Below, in pieces: positions 33,419-44,370 of a stretch of 64,000 nucleotides of DNA. The number at the start of each line of letters is the position of its first letter. Within the stretch, counting starts at the first letter, position 1. The position numbers were made by a program, and so were the translations under genes. The notes under the pieces were generated by a model, which saw only the letters and a program-made list of their open reading frames with translations, made no database searches and was not told the origin of the DNA. Source of the DNA: Bacillota bacterium (lineage in GTDB: Bacteria > Bacillota > Clostridia > Christensenellales > Aristaeellaceae); assembly GCA_023413135.1 (NCBI GenBank), contig JAEZQK010000055.1, positions 1 through 64,000 of the forward strand, written 5' to 3'.

Positions 33419-34281
33419 GCTTCTCCCTCCCCAAAGGCTTCTATGCCGCACAGTTTTTCGCTCAATTCAAACAGCCTTGTCCTATCACCCGGCCTGTCTG
33501 CCCGCCGGTCATAGGGGGCTTTCTTGGAATCCAGATAATACAGACCCGTTTGAGCAAAAGACGGATCACACAGAAAGCCATAGGTGAGAGCGGCCGTTTC
33601 CGGAGGAATACCGCTTCTTTTGCGCATAGCCCATACGGCGCTTACCAGCCCGCTGGCCTGCTTGAACCCGATGTCCGTGCTTACCAGGCCGGGATCCACT
33701 ACATAAGCCCGTACGCCGGCCTTTTCATACCGCCTGTTGAACTCTCCCGCAAATAAAAGGTTGCACAGCTTGGATTGCTTGTAGGCGCCCAGGCAGCTGT
33801 AGCGGCGCCTTTGGTACATCATGTCGTCCCAGCGGATAGTATAATGCTTGTGGGAGCCACTGCCCGTGAGGATCACGCGTCCACCCGCCTTTTTCAGCGC
33901 ATCCATCAGCCGGTGGGTAAGCAGAAAACCCGCCAGATGGTTCAAGGCAAACTGCTGCTCATACCCTTCCTCCGTGGTGGTGTACCAGGCACGCACAGCC
34001 CCGGCGTTGTTGATCAGCACCTGCAAACGGCCATCGCAATGGGCCTCAAGGTAGCTGTTCAGCTCCCCCGCCACCCGGTTCACTTCCCGCTGCTGCGTAA
34101 GATCGCCATAAAAACCTGCCATTTCCCCGGCGGGATACATTTTATCAAGCGCAGCCAGCGCTTTTTCGCAATTTTCCTTGGTGCGGCCCACCAGAAGCAC
34201 ACGCCACCCCATGTCCAGCAGCTTTTTAGCCACCGCGAGCCCAATGCCGGAGGTGGCCCCGGTAATAACAGCGGTATTCAT
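33415..34281 (-). CDS. Short-chain dehydrogenase 2
   Basis: A 288-residue SDR like retinol or protochlorophyllide dehydrogenases. It has TGATSGIGLAVAKKLL at the N-terminus, NNAGAVRAW, and the catalytic Tyr-x3-Lys in GAYKQSKLCNLLF with a Ser in ILTGSGSHK. The C-terminus has LYYLDSKKAP, typical of retinol-dehydrogenase-like SDRs. The ATG overlaps the stop of the upstream membrane protein gene (ATGA). Its neighbour at 32630 is a second, different SDR, so a two-step conversion of a lipophilic compound is plausible. The substrate is unknown. Confidence 0.88.
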   Translation of the reverse strand: MNTAVITGATSGIGLAVAKKLLDMGWRVLLVGRTKENCEKALAALDKMYPAGEMAGFYGDLTQQREVNRVAGELNSYLEAHCDGRLQVLINNAGAVRAWYTTTEEGYEQQFALNHLAGFLLTHRLMDALKKAGGRVILTGSGSHKHYTIRWDDMMYQRRRYSCLGAYKQSKLCNLLFAGEFNRRYEKAGVRAYVVDPGLVSTDIGFKQASGLVSAVWAMRKRSGIPPETAALTYGFLCDPSFAQTGLYYLDSKKAPYDRRADRPGDRTRLFELSEKLCGIEAFGEGEA

Positions 34282-34691
34282 GGCCGGCCTCCCATAAAGT
34301 CATCATAGACCGCTTGAGGAACATAGAAGGTCATGGTCATCTCATAAGGCTGCGGGAAGAGGCCAAGGAATGTGCTTTCAAAGGGAATCTCCTTTACGGT
34401 CAAAACGCCGTCTTCCACCGACATGGAAAACCTTTGGTCAAGATCTATGGGGCCGGACACCCACGCCTTTGCAAAAACTTCAACGGCCGGCGCTTCCTCG
34501 GTAGGATAGGCAATGACCTGGGCGCGGCTTACATCCACTTTCAGCTTTTGAAAATCGCTTTGCAAAGTAAAATCCTCACTGGCCTCGTAGGACATCAGCA
34601 TTCCGGTGGCTATCAGGTAGGTACCTGTCAGGGCGATGCCGGCAGCGCCTATCACCAGCACGATCAACCATAATTTTAAACGCTTTTTCAT
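34278..34691 (-). CDS. Short membrane-anchored protein, possibly a truncated DUF4097 protein
   Basis: A 137-residue protein. One N-terminal membrane segment (LWLIVLVIGAAGIALTGTYLIATGMLM) is followed by an extracellular beta-rich part with EASEDFTLQSDFQKLKVDVSRAQVIAYP and DGVLTVKEIP. This matches the first repeats of DUF4097 adhesin-like proteins, which normally follow DUF1700 genes and run on for 250-300 residues. Here the frame stops after FYVPQAVYDDFMGGRP with the stop overlapping the next gene. It may be a deletion product. The ATG at 34691 follows AAGGAGGGCAAG. Confidence 0.65.
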   Translation of the reverse strand: MKKRLKLWLIVLVIGAAGIALTGTYLIATGMLMSYEASEDFTLQSDFQKLKVDVSRAQVIAYPTEEAPAVEVFAKAWVSGPIDLDQRFSMSVEDGVLTVKEIPFESTFLGLFPQPYEMTMTFYVPQAVYDDFMGGRP

Positions 34692-34692
34692 A

Positions 34693-35256
34693 TCACTTGC
34701 CCTCCTTTTCTTCCCCATTGTCCAGCCAGCGCCGGGCCAGAGCGGATAGTGCGCCGATGGTGACGCCCCACAAAGTTTTTGCACCCATCAAGCACAATGT
34801 TCCCATAGCTGTCAGCATAACGGCTGTAAAGACAGCCAGTATTCCATAAACGATGAACCCTTTCACAAATTCCATAGCGGCCAGGAATACCGCTCCGGCG
34901 CCGCAAAGCCACAGCGCCGGTCCCAGAACGAACACCGGGATGATGCACAGGATGAATGCGGTATATAGCGTACCAATGGCTATGCCCTTGCCCATACGGT
35001 AAGCAAACGTGGCGCCTACCATGCGCATGGCGTCCTGCGGCTTCTTTGTCTTTTCCGCCTGGGTGGTGGCAGTGATGGCCGTATACAGCTTTGCGATGCT
35101 TTCAGGTTCACCCAGCTCCTGCGCAATCTGCTTCTCCGATTTCCCCTGGGAAAGTCCTATCTCAAAGTGCTCCCGGTAATCTGCAAGAATATCATCCCGC
35201 TCGGTCTGGTCAAGCCGGTTAAGCGCCCGGGACAGCGCCTGCAAATATTCATTCAT
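34693..35256 (-). CDS. DUF1700 membrane protein
   Basis: A 187-residue protein. The soluble N-terminal part (MNEYLQALSRALNRLDQTERDDILADYREHFEIGLSQGKSEKQIAQELGEPESIAKLY) is the DUF1700/HAAS signature. Then four hydrophobic segments follow. Such proteins occur directly after PadR-type regulators. The HAAS-like domain is thought to mediate membrane signalling, but the function is not known. The ATG at 35256 has GGAGGATGAGG upstream and overlaps the PadR gene by 8 bp. Confidence 0.87.
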   Translation of the reverse strand: MNEYLQALSRALNRLDQTERDDILADYREHFEIGLSQGKSEKQIAQELGEPESIAKLYTAITATTQAEKTKKPQDAMRMVGATFAYRMGKGIAIGTLYTAFILCIIPVFVLGPALWLCGAGAVFLAAMEFVKGFIVYGILAVFTAVMLTAMGTLCLMGAKTLWGVTIGALSALARRWLDNGEEKEGK

Positions 35257-35572
35257 CCGCCTCATCCTCCATCAAAATGTCGTTCACCTGATGCACAAAC
35301 GTCACCCACTCGCGCCGAAGTTCGCTTTCCGCCGCTTTTCCCGCCTCCGTCAGCCGGTAATACTTGCGGGGCGGTCCGCCGGATTCATCCGACAGGTAGG
35401 TCTCGCACAGCCCATCCCCCTTGAGCTTCCGCAGCAGCGGATACAGCGTTCCTTCCGCGATTTCAATGCTTTTGGAAATCTGCTCCGCCAGCTCATATCC
35501 GTAGGCGTCCCGGTGGCGCAGCGCCGCCAGCACGCACAGGTCCAGCACGCCCTTTTTGAATTGCGGGTTCAT
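35249..35572 (-). CDS. PadR-family transcriptional regulator
   Basis: A 107-residue winged-helix regulator of the PadR/PadR-s1 group. It shows KKGVLDLCVLAALRHRDAYGYELAEQISKSIEIAEGTLYPLLRKLKGDGLCETYL and the wing GGPPRKYYRLTEAGKAAESELRREW. It binds as a dimer and is probably autoregulatory. It is the first gene of a five-gene minus-strand operon (PadR, DUF1700, short membrane protein, two SDRs). A TTGCAA-17-TATACT promoter lies just upstream. Confidence 0.93.
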   Translation of the reverse strand: MNPQFKKGVLDLCVLAALRHRDAYGYELAEQISKSIEIAEGTLYPLLRKLKGDGLCETYLSDESGGPPRKYYRLTEAGKAAESELRREWVTFVHQVNDILMEDEADE

Positions 35573-35628
35573 GCCGTCCCTCCCTTCTGATCATTGACCA
35601 CTATTGTGTATTGTTCAGTAGCAAACAC

Positions 35629-35657
35629 AGTATAGCACCCTCCCGCACGCTTTGCAA
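35629..35657 (-). promoter_or_regulatory. Promoter of the PadR operon
   Basis: On the minus strand, TTGCAA (35657-35652), a 17-bp spacer and TATACT (35634-35629). The spacer lies in an imperfect GCACCCT/AGGGTGC hairpin region (35635-35665) that could also serve to end the upstream kinase transcript. Confidence 0.7.
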
Positions 35658-35683
35658 GAGGGTGCCAAAATTTTTTTCGTGAC

Positions 35684-37084
35684 TTACGATCTATAAAGCG
35701 GCAGCTTTACCGTGAACGTGCTGCCTTCTCCCAGCTTGCTTTCCGCCAGGGCCTCTCCCCCATGTTCTCTGACGATCTTTTGAACAATGCTAAGTCCAAT
35801 GCCGCTTCCGCCTGTATGACGGTTTCGGGAAGGATCAGCACGATACAAGTAGTCGAAAACATAAGGCAGGTCCTTTAAGTCGATGCCGATCCCTGTATCT
35901 TTGACCTGGATGACCGCCAAATCGCCCTCACGGCCCAATGTCACCTCAACAGCTCCACACTCCAAGGTATACTGCACGGCGTTGGCCAGAAGGTTCACAA
36001 GCACCTGCCGCAATTGATCCTTATCTCCCTTAACCGTAACGGGCGTCAGCTTGGAAACAAGCTCGATTTTTTTTTCGGCACAAACGGGTTTAAAATGCTC
36101 CAGGCAATCTTTTATAAGGCTTTCCAACTCAACCGGACATGCGGCCGGCTTCGCACCCGGCTCGTAAAGCTTGGCCAATTCCTCCAGCCTGGCCAGCATG
36201 CGGTTGAGCCGCTCAATCTCCTCATAGCAGCTTCCCAAACGCTGGGGCGTGGGCTCCCATACGCCGTCCTGAAACGCCTCCAGGTTAGCCTGCAGCACGG
36301 AAAGCGGCGTGCGCAGCTCGTGGGCATAGTCCCTGATCATGCGCTCCCTGGCATTTTGCTGCTCCATAAGCGTTTTCGACAGGAGACCGACGCTTTGATT
36401 AAGTTCGTTCAACTCCCTTGCGTAAGGATGATCTGGCACCTTAAGCGTATAATCCCCCTGGCCAATACGCTTTGTTTGCTCTCCGATTTCGCGTATGGGC
36501 CTTACGATGCTGCGGGCCATCACATACCCGAATCCCGCCGCTAAAAAGGTGCAAAGTATGCCTGCAAGCAAAAAAGCCGTATCGATCCTGCCGATGAAGT
36601 CCACATCCGCCTCAGTATAGTAGTATGGACCGCTATAACCAAAGCGCAGAACTCCCACGCGCTTTCCATCCGCCTGCAAAGGATACTCCATCTCCGTATA
36701 ATTGCCTACATAGGAAGAATCCCGCATGGCGGTGATGCATTGAACATCATAGAGCATGCTCTCACAGGCCTTGGTATCATTGCAGTGGATACAGTACACC
36801 TGCCGGTCCTGCTCATCCCAAACAGACAGCACCAGCCCCTGATTGAGCATGGCATAACCCAGTTCCGTAAAGTGTATATGCTTAAGATCGGTATTTTTCA
36901 GCTGCTCCTCAACGGTCTTTACTACATTTTGCGCCGCCTGTTCCCGTTGGGCCACTACATAGGTCCGAAAATGCTCCTCCATAAGGATGTGCGTCACTGC
37001 CAGCAGTATGCCGATCAGCAGCAGCGAAATGGCCCCGTAGGTCAGCGACAGCCGTGTTTTGAGGCTTAGCTGCCGCCTAACCAT
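35684..37084 (-). CDS. Sensor histidine kinase (BaeS-like)
   Basis: A 466-residue membrane histidine kinase. There are two membrane segments (near residues 12-34 and 165-190) around an extracellular domain with a Cys-rich YCIHCNDTKACESMLYDVQC stretch. HAMP lies at RSIVRPIREIGEQTKRIGQGDYTL, the phosphoacceptor His in RDYAHELRTPLSVL, and the ATPase N and G boxes are LANAVQYTLE and DTGIGIDLKDLP/GGSGIGLSIV. The start at 37084 follows GGAGGGAAAGCGG and overlaps the regulator gene by 8 bp. The stimulus is unknown. The extracellular cysteines might respond to redox or metal. Confidence 0.92.
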   Translation of the reverse strand: MVRRQLSLKTRLSLTYGAISLLLIGILLAVTHILMEEHFRTYVVAQREQAAQNVVKTVEEQLKNTDLKHIHFTELGYAMLNQGLVLSVWDEQDRQVYCIHCNDTKACESMLYDVQCITAMRDSSYVGNYTEMEYPLQADGKRVGVLRFGYSGPYYYTEADVDFIGRIDTAFLLAGILCTFLAAGFGYVMARSIVRPIREIGEQTKRIGQGDYTLKVPDHPYARELNELNQSVGLLSKTLMEQQNARERMIRDYAHELRTPLSVLQANLEAFQDGVWEPTPQRLGSCYEEIERLNRMLARLEELAKLYEPGAKPAACPVELESLIKDCLEHFKPVCAEKKIELVSKLTPVTVKGDKDQLRQVLVNLLANAVQYTLECGAVEVTLGREGDLAVIQVKDTGIGIDLKDLPYVFDYLYRADPSRNRHTGGSGIGLSIVQKIVREHGGEALAESKLGEGSTFTVKLPLYRS

Positions 37085-37775
37085 CCGCTTTCCCTCCGAA
37101 CTTGTAGCCCACTCCGCGAACGGTGCGGATGTATGCCGGCTCCTCGGTCTTATCCTCCAGTTTTGCCCGCAGGTTCTTGATATGGGAGTCGATGGTGCGC
37201 TCAAACCCCTCATAGGAAAAGCCAAACGCGCACAAGATCAATTCTTCCCTTGTAAATACCTTGGCCGGCTGGCGGATCAGCGCGCTTAACAGCTTGAATT
37301 CATTGGGGGTGAGGGGAATTTCCCTTCCGCCCCGCCACACCTGATGCGCTGCCAAATCCACCTTCAGGTCACCATCGTTGTACGCGAACGCTTCGCCGGC
37401 ATCCTTAGGCCCAAAGCGGCGCAAGAGCGCTTCCAGCCTGGCTACCAGCTCCCGGGGGCGGAAGGGCTTGATCACATAGCCGTCAGCCCCCAGATGAAGC
37501 CCCTCTACCACGTCATTCTCGCTTCCCTTGGCCGTGAGCATCAGCACAGGCGTATCGGAAAGCTGGCGGATGGTCTTGAGCACCTCGTCGCCGCTTAGTT
37601 CCGGCAGCATCCTGTCCAGCACCACTGCATCCGGCCTATTCGCTTCAAACAATGAAAGTGCCGTCCTGCCATCCCCCGCGGACAGCGTTAGATACCCTTC
37701 CCGCTTAAGGTAGGCCTCAATGACACTGACGATCTTTTCTTCGTCTTCCACAATCAGAATGGTGGCTTTTCCCAT
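37077..37775 (-). CDS. Response regulator, OmpR/PhoB family
   Basis: A 232-residue regulator. The receiver has DEE near the N-terminus, phosphoacceptor Asp in PDAVVLDRMLPELSG and Lys in YVIKPFRPREL. The winged-helix domain contains LTPNEFKLLSALIRQPAKVFTREELI and RTIDSHIKNLRAKLE, then YIRTVRGVGYKF. It is phosphorylated by the adjacent BaeS-like kinase. The ATG is behind TAGGGAG. The targets are not shown; the PadR operon lies downstream but has its own promoter. Confidence 0.95.
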   Translation of the reverse strand: MGKATILIVEDEEKIVSVIEAYLKREGYLTLSAGDGRTALSLFEANRPDAVVLDRMLPELSGDEVLKTIRQLSDTPVLMLTAKGSENDVVEGLHLGADGYVIKPFRPRELVARLEALLRRFGPKDAGEAFAYNDGDLKVDLAAHQVWRGGREIPLTPNEFKLLSALIRQPAKVFTREELILCAFGFSYEGFERTIDSHIKNLRAKLEDKTEEPAYIRTVRGVGYKFGGKADG

Positions 37776-37861
37776 GGCATCTCCCTACCCGTTCTGTGTT
37801 CTGTTCCTCAAGAATCACTATAGCACATCCGGCTTCATTCCTCAAGCAAGCACATTCCGAC

Positions 37862-37887
37862 AAAATAAAAAGGCCGTTTCCACGGCC
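37862..37887 (-). terminator. Terminator of the germination operon
   Basis: GGCCGT (37872-37877), TTCC loop, ACGGCC (37882-37887). On the minus strand it is followed by TTTTTATTTT. Confidence 0.85.
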
Positions 37888-37904
37888 AAGGAAATGGGAT
37901 GTGT

Positions 37905-38114
37905 TTAATAATGGAGCCCGATTTGATGCAGCCATTCGTCCGCTGTAATGATGGGGCTGGGGATGGGAACCTTCAGCTCATTCAATACGGACACGGTCAG
38001 AGCCAAGGCAAAAAAGAACCCGAACGCCGCCACATCCTTCCAGTCCTTTCTGCGGATCAAAGGCAGCAGGTCAAGCAGCGCAATCAGGCCAAAGCAAAGA
38101 ATGATCACCAGCAT
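37905..38114 (-). CDS. Small membrane protein of the ger operon
   Basis: A 69-residue protein, MLVIILCFGLIALLDLLPLIRRKDWKDVAAFGFFFALALTVSVLNELKVP, with two hydrophobic segments. It overlaps the end of the germination permease gene in another frame and is the last gene before the terminator. Small two-segment membrane proteins (GerD-like or YpfJ-like) often end spore-germination operons. It could modulate the receptor. The ATG at 38114 lies inside the upstream gene's end, without a strong site, so the start is less sure. Confidence 0.65.
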   Translation of the reverse strand: MLVIILCFGLIALLDLLPLIRRKDWKDVAAFGFFFALALTVSVLNELKVPIPSPIITADEWLHQIGLHY

Positions 38115-38115
38115 A

Positions 38116-39219
38116 TTATGCTTCCGCCTCCCTTGTTTTCCCTTTTCTGATTTTACCAACCACCAATGCCAGAAGCGGAAGGATGAATTCAAAAACCTGC
38201 CAAAGAATGATCGCCGTCTCCTGGCCGGTAGAGGCATGCTGAATGCTGGATGGGTACAGCGTGAAGCCATAGCCGATCATGAGTATGCCGATAGCCAGCA
38301 CAAGTGGCTTGTAGGATTTCATTTTGAAGACCTGTGCAGCCGCAAGTGCTGTCACATAATGAAGGAGGGAAATTTTGAAAAACAGCAGGATAATAAGCAC
38401 CACCGCAAACAATATCTCCAAGCGGCTGAGCGAGCCAAACAGCGTAACAAGTCGGAGTGTTTCAAAGGCAGGCAGTGCAAAAAGGCTCAGTGTATTTCCG
38501 AGCACAGCCGTATCCCGAAGCACCACCACTAAAAACAGTACCGAGCCCAGCAAAAATCCACCCAAAAAATAGCGGCTGATCGGTTTTTGTTTCCCCCGCA
38601 CATAAGGCAAAATCATCAAAAATACAACAAGCTCGCCAAAGGGTATGCTAAGAACAATGTTTATACCCTGCACATACTTTGAAGCGGGCATCTGCAACAT
38701 GGGCAGGAAGTTGTTCAGGTCCATCTGGGGGGATGCAAACAAAAGTGATGAACTCAGCACCGTAATCGATATCGCAATGAAAAGAAAGGCGAACCTCGTT
38801 ACCACCTTCAGCCCGTGCCGCACAGCCATAGCGGAGACCAGCATGCAAACGGCGGAAAGAACGATATCCGGCGTCTTGTCCATGACGGTCTGCTTAACAA
38901 ACAGGCTCAAGTCTCTCAGGTTCAGCGCAGCCAGGGTAAGAAAAAACGATATGTGAAAAAAAGTAGCCACCTTGCCCAGCACCTTGCCGAATGCCAGATC
39001 GTTGATCTCCACCAGGTTCTTGCCGGGATACATTTTCGCAAGCCCGATATAGGTTAAAAGGATGGGTAGGCAAACCACAATGCCCGCCGCCACCACAAAC
39101 CAGGAATCATTGTCCGTCACGCCTGTAAGGAAGGCGGAAAGCAGGGAGGAAGACTGAATGAAGCATGCAGCGGAAAACATCATTTGTGACGGCGTGATTT
39201 TTCCCGTCTCCAGTTTCAT
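38116..39219 (-). CDS. Spore germination receptor B subunit (GerAB/EndB family)
   Basis: A 367-residue APC-superfamily-like membrane protein of the GerAB type, with about ten hydrophobic segments. The opening MKLETGKITPSQMMFSAACFIQSSSLLSAFL and later FMILPYVRGKQKPISRYF are typical. The B subunit is the part that binds the germinant in the GerA receptor of the spore inner membrane. The ATG overlaps the upstream C-subunit gene. An A-C-B order is seen here; no second copy lies in the window. The germinant is unknown. Confidence 0.92.
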   Translation of the reverse strand: MKLETGKITPSQMMFSAACFIQSSSLLSAFLTGVTDNDSWFVVAAGIVVCLPILLTYIGLAKMYPGKNLVEINDLAFGKVLGKVATFFHISFFLTLAALNLRDLSLFVKQTVMDKTPDIVLSAVCMLVSAMAVRHGLKVVTRFAFLFIAISITVLSSSLLFASPQMDLNNFLPMLQMPASKYVQGINIVLSIPFGELVVFLMILPYVRGKQKPISRYFLGGFLLGSVLFLVVVLRDTAVLGNTLSLFALPAFETLRLVTLFGSLSRLEILFAVVLIILLFFKISLLHYVTALAAAQVFKMKSYKPLVLAIGILMIGYGFTLYPSSIQHASTGQETAIILWQVFEFILPLLALVVGKIRKGKTREAEA

Positions 39220-40400
39220 TTCTTCTTTTCCTCCATATCTAGGGTAAGGCCCGTTTTACCGGTTCCAACGATATGCGCCTTCACATTCAGCACAAGCTGC
39301 AGCGAAGGATACACCGTCTCCCACTGCTGCTCAAGACTCTTCCATTGCTTGGGATATTTGATATGAAATTTTCCGCCGAACCCATAGATATCGGCGTTTA
39401 GCTGCCTCGTTTTTTCAAAGGTGGTGTACACGCGCTTTTCAACGGCCTTTTGGACCTCCTGCGTCAGCATGGCATGAAGTTCCTTCAGCTTCATGTCCCC
39501 AAAGCCATTCAGTTCCTCAATATCCAAAACCGTCTCTATGTCCAGGATCACCCCGGCCCTGCCGTCCGCCTGAAGCACCGGGACCGATTTACTACTGGCC
39601 TGTATGATGTTCATGGATACTGTTCCTTTTTCGGTGGCGATCTCCAGAATGCCCTCGTTGATCTCACCCAAGGTCCACAGATACCCCGTAATCTCATCCC
39701 AATTCAACTCCCCCACCATGCGGTCGCCTTTGAATACCGCCATTCTGGAAATATCCAGTCTTTTTTTTTCTCCATCCGACTTTACTTCCACAATCGGTAT
39801 GAGGGGGGCCGTTGTTTTTTGCAGAATCTTTGACGTAAGGTACAGCATATTCTCGCTTAGATAAGTGGATATGGAGGAAAACTGCCGCATCATACGCGTA
39901 ACCGCCACGCCAGAAAGCTTGTCCTGGTCCAATTCCGCGCTAAGCACCTCCTTGGCCTTTCCTTCAGCCACAAGTACCAGCGTTTCCATGCGCGTCTCCT
40001 CATCCCGCAAAAACACGTCCAGGTGCTTTTTGATGCCGTGCTGGGCCAACTCCTTCCCAAAGACGATCATCTGGTTATGGTGCAAAAACAGCGTTCTGGT
40101 GCTTTCACGGCGCAAGGTCGAGAGCGCTGCAAGCACACTTTTGCCGCTGGCTTCCAGCGATATACCGCTTCCGCCATCCCCGCCCCCGGAGCCACCGGAA
40201 CCGGTACCGGCGCCGGAGCCGGAGCTGCCATCCGCCACGCGAGCAATCTGGACGCCAACATTTACCTCGTCCTCTTTCTCGCTTGTATCAAGCCCAACTC
40301 CTGTCACGATGAAAATCGTGTCCAGTTCATGGCTGTCCCAGCAGCCTGTCATGCCGAACAAAACAGCCAGCATCATCAAGATACAAAGTAGTCTTTTCAT
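39216..40400 (-). CDS. Spore germination receptor C subunit (GerAC-like lipoprotein)
   Basis: A 394-residue Ger(x)C lipoprotein. The signal peptide is MKRLLCILMMLAVLFGMTGC with the lipobox ending at Cys20, followed by WDSHELD. The typical FIVTGVGLDTSEKEDEVNVGVQIA and C-terminal TFEKTRQLNADIYGFGGKFH are present. A 30-residue Gly/Ser-rich insert (GSSGSGAGTGSGGSGGGDGGSG) near the N-terminus is unusual for the family. The C subunit is anchored to the outer face of the inner spore membrane. The ATG overlaps the stop of the A-subunit gene. Confidence 0.93.
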   Translation of the reverse strand: MKRLLCILMMLAVLFGMTGCWDSHELDTIFIVTGVGLDTSEKEDEVNVGVQIARVADGSSGSGAGTGSGGSGGGDGGSGISLEASGKSVLAALSTLRRESTRTLFLHHNQMIVFGKELAQHGIKKHLDVFLRDEETRMETLVLVAEGKAKEVLSAELDQDKLSGVAVTRMMRQFSSISTYLSENMLYLTSKILQKTTAPLIPIVEVKSDGEKKRLDISRMAVFKGDRMVGELNWDEITGYLWTLGEINEGILEIATEKGTVSMNIIQASSKSVPVLQADGRAGVILDIETVLDIEELNGFGDMKLKELHAMLTQEVQKAVEKRVYTTFEKTRQLNADIYGFGGKFHIKYPKQWKSLEQQWETVYPSLQLVLNVKAHIVGTGKTGLTLDMEEKKK

Positions 40401-42022
40401 TCTTTCCCGCCTTCCGCCTCGGGCGTTTTGCCCTGCTCCTCATGCGGCCGCATGGGCGGTATGAAAAAGTGCCTGCGCGTTTTGTCCCGTTGGGCGATGT
40501 CTTTTGGCCTCTTGGTCATGAACCATAGTGGCATTCGTATCATGGTGTCCTGCTGGTCCCTGGAAAGGGCAAATGATTCAAAGTATGGCACACCAAAGGA
40601 TTTCAGCGAGGCAAGATGCACCAGCGTCGCCAAAAAACCCATGGCAATGCCATACCCGCCCAGCACGGCAGCCAGCACCATCGACATAAACCTCAAAAGG
40701 GAAGAAACGTCGCTTTGCAAGGGCACCACAAAACCCGTAACCGCTGTCAGCGCTATAGCAATAACAAGAGGAGCGCCCACAAGCCCGGCCGACACGGCGG
40801 CGTCCCCCATGATCAGCGCGCCTACGATGCTGATGGCCTGGCCTACGGGCCGCGGAAGCCTTAAGCCCGCCTCCCGCAATATCTCAAAGGAAAAAATCAT
40901 GATCAACGCTTCCAGGAAAGCCGGGAAAGGCGTCCCCTCCCGCGCCTTGGCCACAGTCAGCAGCAAGGTGGTGGGGATAAATTCCTGATGGAAGGTAGTC
41001 AGGGCAATATAGATGGCAGGCGCATAGACTGATACGAAAAACGCCAGATACCGAAGAAGCCTGGCAAAGCTTGCAAAGAAAGGCCGGACATAGTAGTCTT
41101 CCGCCGTTTGAAAGCTTTCAATGAACAGCATAGGTGCCGTAAGCACAAATGGAGTGCCATCCGTCACGATGGCTACGCGCCCCTCCAGCACTTTGGCTGC
41201 TGCCACGTCGGGCTTTTCGGTATAGCCCACCGTGGCAAATATGGAAAAGGGCGCATCCTCCATGTATTGTTCGATATATCCTGCATCCAGTATGGAATCC
41301 ACCGCAAGCCCCTCAAGGCGTCTTTTTACCTCATCGACAACCTTTGGGTCGGCTACATTGTCTAGATAGATGATGCAGACATCCGTCAGCGTCTTGCGCC
41401 CCACGATGATATGGTCCATCCGAAGCTGGGGGCTTTTGATCTTGCGGCGCAGAAGGGCGGTGTTGGTACGCAGGTTTTCCGTAAACCCTTCCCTGGGGCC
41501 GCGAATCACCGATTCCGTCTGCGGCTCAGACACGCCCCTTTTCTCCCAGCCCTTGGTGCTCACCAGGAGGCCTTTTGCTATACCGTCCATGAGCAGCATG
41601 GTGTTTCCGCTCAGGCAGCCGGCCACCAGTTCGCTGAGCGCTTCCTTCTCCTCCATTTCAGCCGTGCAAAGCACCGTGCGCTGAATTTCTTCAAATGCTT
41701 TTGCCGGGCTGCCGGACGGAAGCGAATCCAGCAAACGGAAGGATAGAATAGGCTTCAAAATCCCTTCCGTGATGGTGCCGCTATTCACCAGACCATCAAT
41801 AAACACAAGCGCGCCGCCGTATTCCCCCTCCTTGCCGAAGCGGAATTCATGTATCTTCACATCGTTGCTCTTGCCCAGTATCTGGCGTATGGATTGCAGG
41901 TTCTTGTTAAGTTCCCTGCTTAAGGCGGGAGGCTGCGCCGGCGCCTGCTCTTTATCTGAGCCTTGCTGCGCCTTGTTCATGTGCTGCCAGTACTTCAGCT
42001 TTTTGATGATAGACTGAAACAC
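40397..42022 (-). CDS. Spore germination receptor A subunit (GerAA family)
   Basis: A 541-residue GerA protein. A soluble N-terminal domain of about 270 residues carries ESVIRGPREGFTENLRTNTALLRRKIKSPQL, diagnostic of GerAA. It is followed by about five membrane segments containing RLPRPVGQAISIVGALIMGDAAVSAGLVGAPLVIAIALTAVTGFVVP and a C-terminal cytosolic tail rich in Arg and Lys. Start is a GTG at 42022 with AGGGGGAG upstream; the longer open frame to 42073 begins GTG without a site. The A subunit forms the ion-conducting part of the receptor. First gene of a four-gene operon. Confidence 0.93.
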   Translation of the reverse strand: MFQSIIKKLKYWQHMNKAQQGSDKEQAPAQPPALSRELNKNLQSIRQILGKSNDVKIHEFRFGKEGEYGGALVFIDGLVNSGTITEGILKPILSFRLLDSLPSGSPAKAFEEIQRTVLCTAEMEEKEALSELVAGCLSGNTMLLMDGIAKGLLVSTKGWEKRGVSEPQTESVIRGPREGFTENLRTNTALLRRKIKSPQLRMDHIIVGRKTLTDVCIIYLDNVADPKVVDEVKRRLEGLAVDSILDAGYIEQYMEDAPFSIFATVGYTEKPDVAAAKVLEGRVAIVTDGTPFVLTAPMLFIESFQTAEDYYVRPFFASFARLLRYLAFFVSVYAPAIYIALTTFHQEFIPTTLLLTVAKAREGTPFPAFLEALIMIFSFEILREAGLRLPRPVGQAISIVGALIMGDAAVSAGLVGAPLVIAIALTAVTGFVVPLQSDVSSLLRFMSMVLAAVLGGYGIAMGFLATLVHLASLKSFGVPYFESFALSRDQQDTMIRMPLWFMTKRPKDIAQRDKTRRHFFIPPMRPHEEQGKTPEAEGGKE

Positions 42023-42133
42023 CCTCGTCTCCCCCTCCCCCTTGGACATAGCGGTGTTATTGTTGCCGATCACGAAAAAACTATACTCCGCCGCATGCGT
42101 TTCGGTCCTCGCGTTGCGCTACCATTGAAATCC

Positions 42134-42162
42134 TTGCTTTTTTTCCCATAATACAGTATAAT
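42134..42162 (+). promoter_or_regulatory. Promoter of gpmA
   Basis: TTGCTT (42134-42139), a 17-bp spacer and a perfect TATAAT (42157-42162). Confidence 0.8.
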
Positions 42163-42169
42163 TATGTAA

Positions 42170-42187
42170 GGTTAGCATATCCTAACC
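42170..42187. promoter_or_regulatory. Operator-like inverted repeat at the gpmA start site
   Basis: GGTTAG (42170-42175) and CTAACC (42182-42187) form a 6-bp inverted repeat just after the gpmA -10, covering the expected transcription start. A repressor could bind here. Confidence 0.55.
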
Positions 42188-42212
42188 ATAATGGGTGCAA
42201 GGGGGTATACCC

Positions 42213-44269
<2,057 letters not shown>

Positions 44270-44370
44270 AGTTTTTAAAGGTAAGGCACGGGGATGGCTC
44301 TTTAATATAGAGCCTTCCCCGCAGCCCAATCCAGAAAACGTGTAGTCAACTATAAGAAAAACATTGCTTT

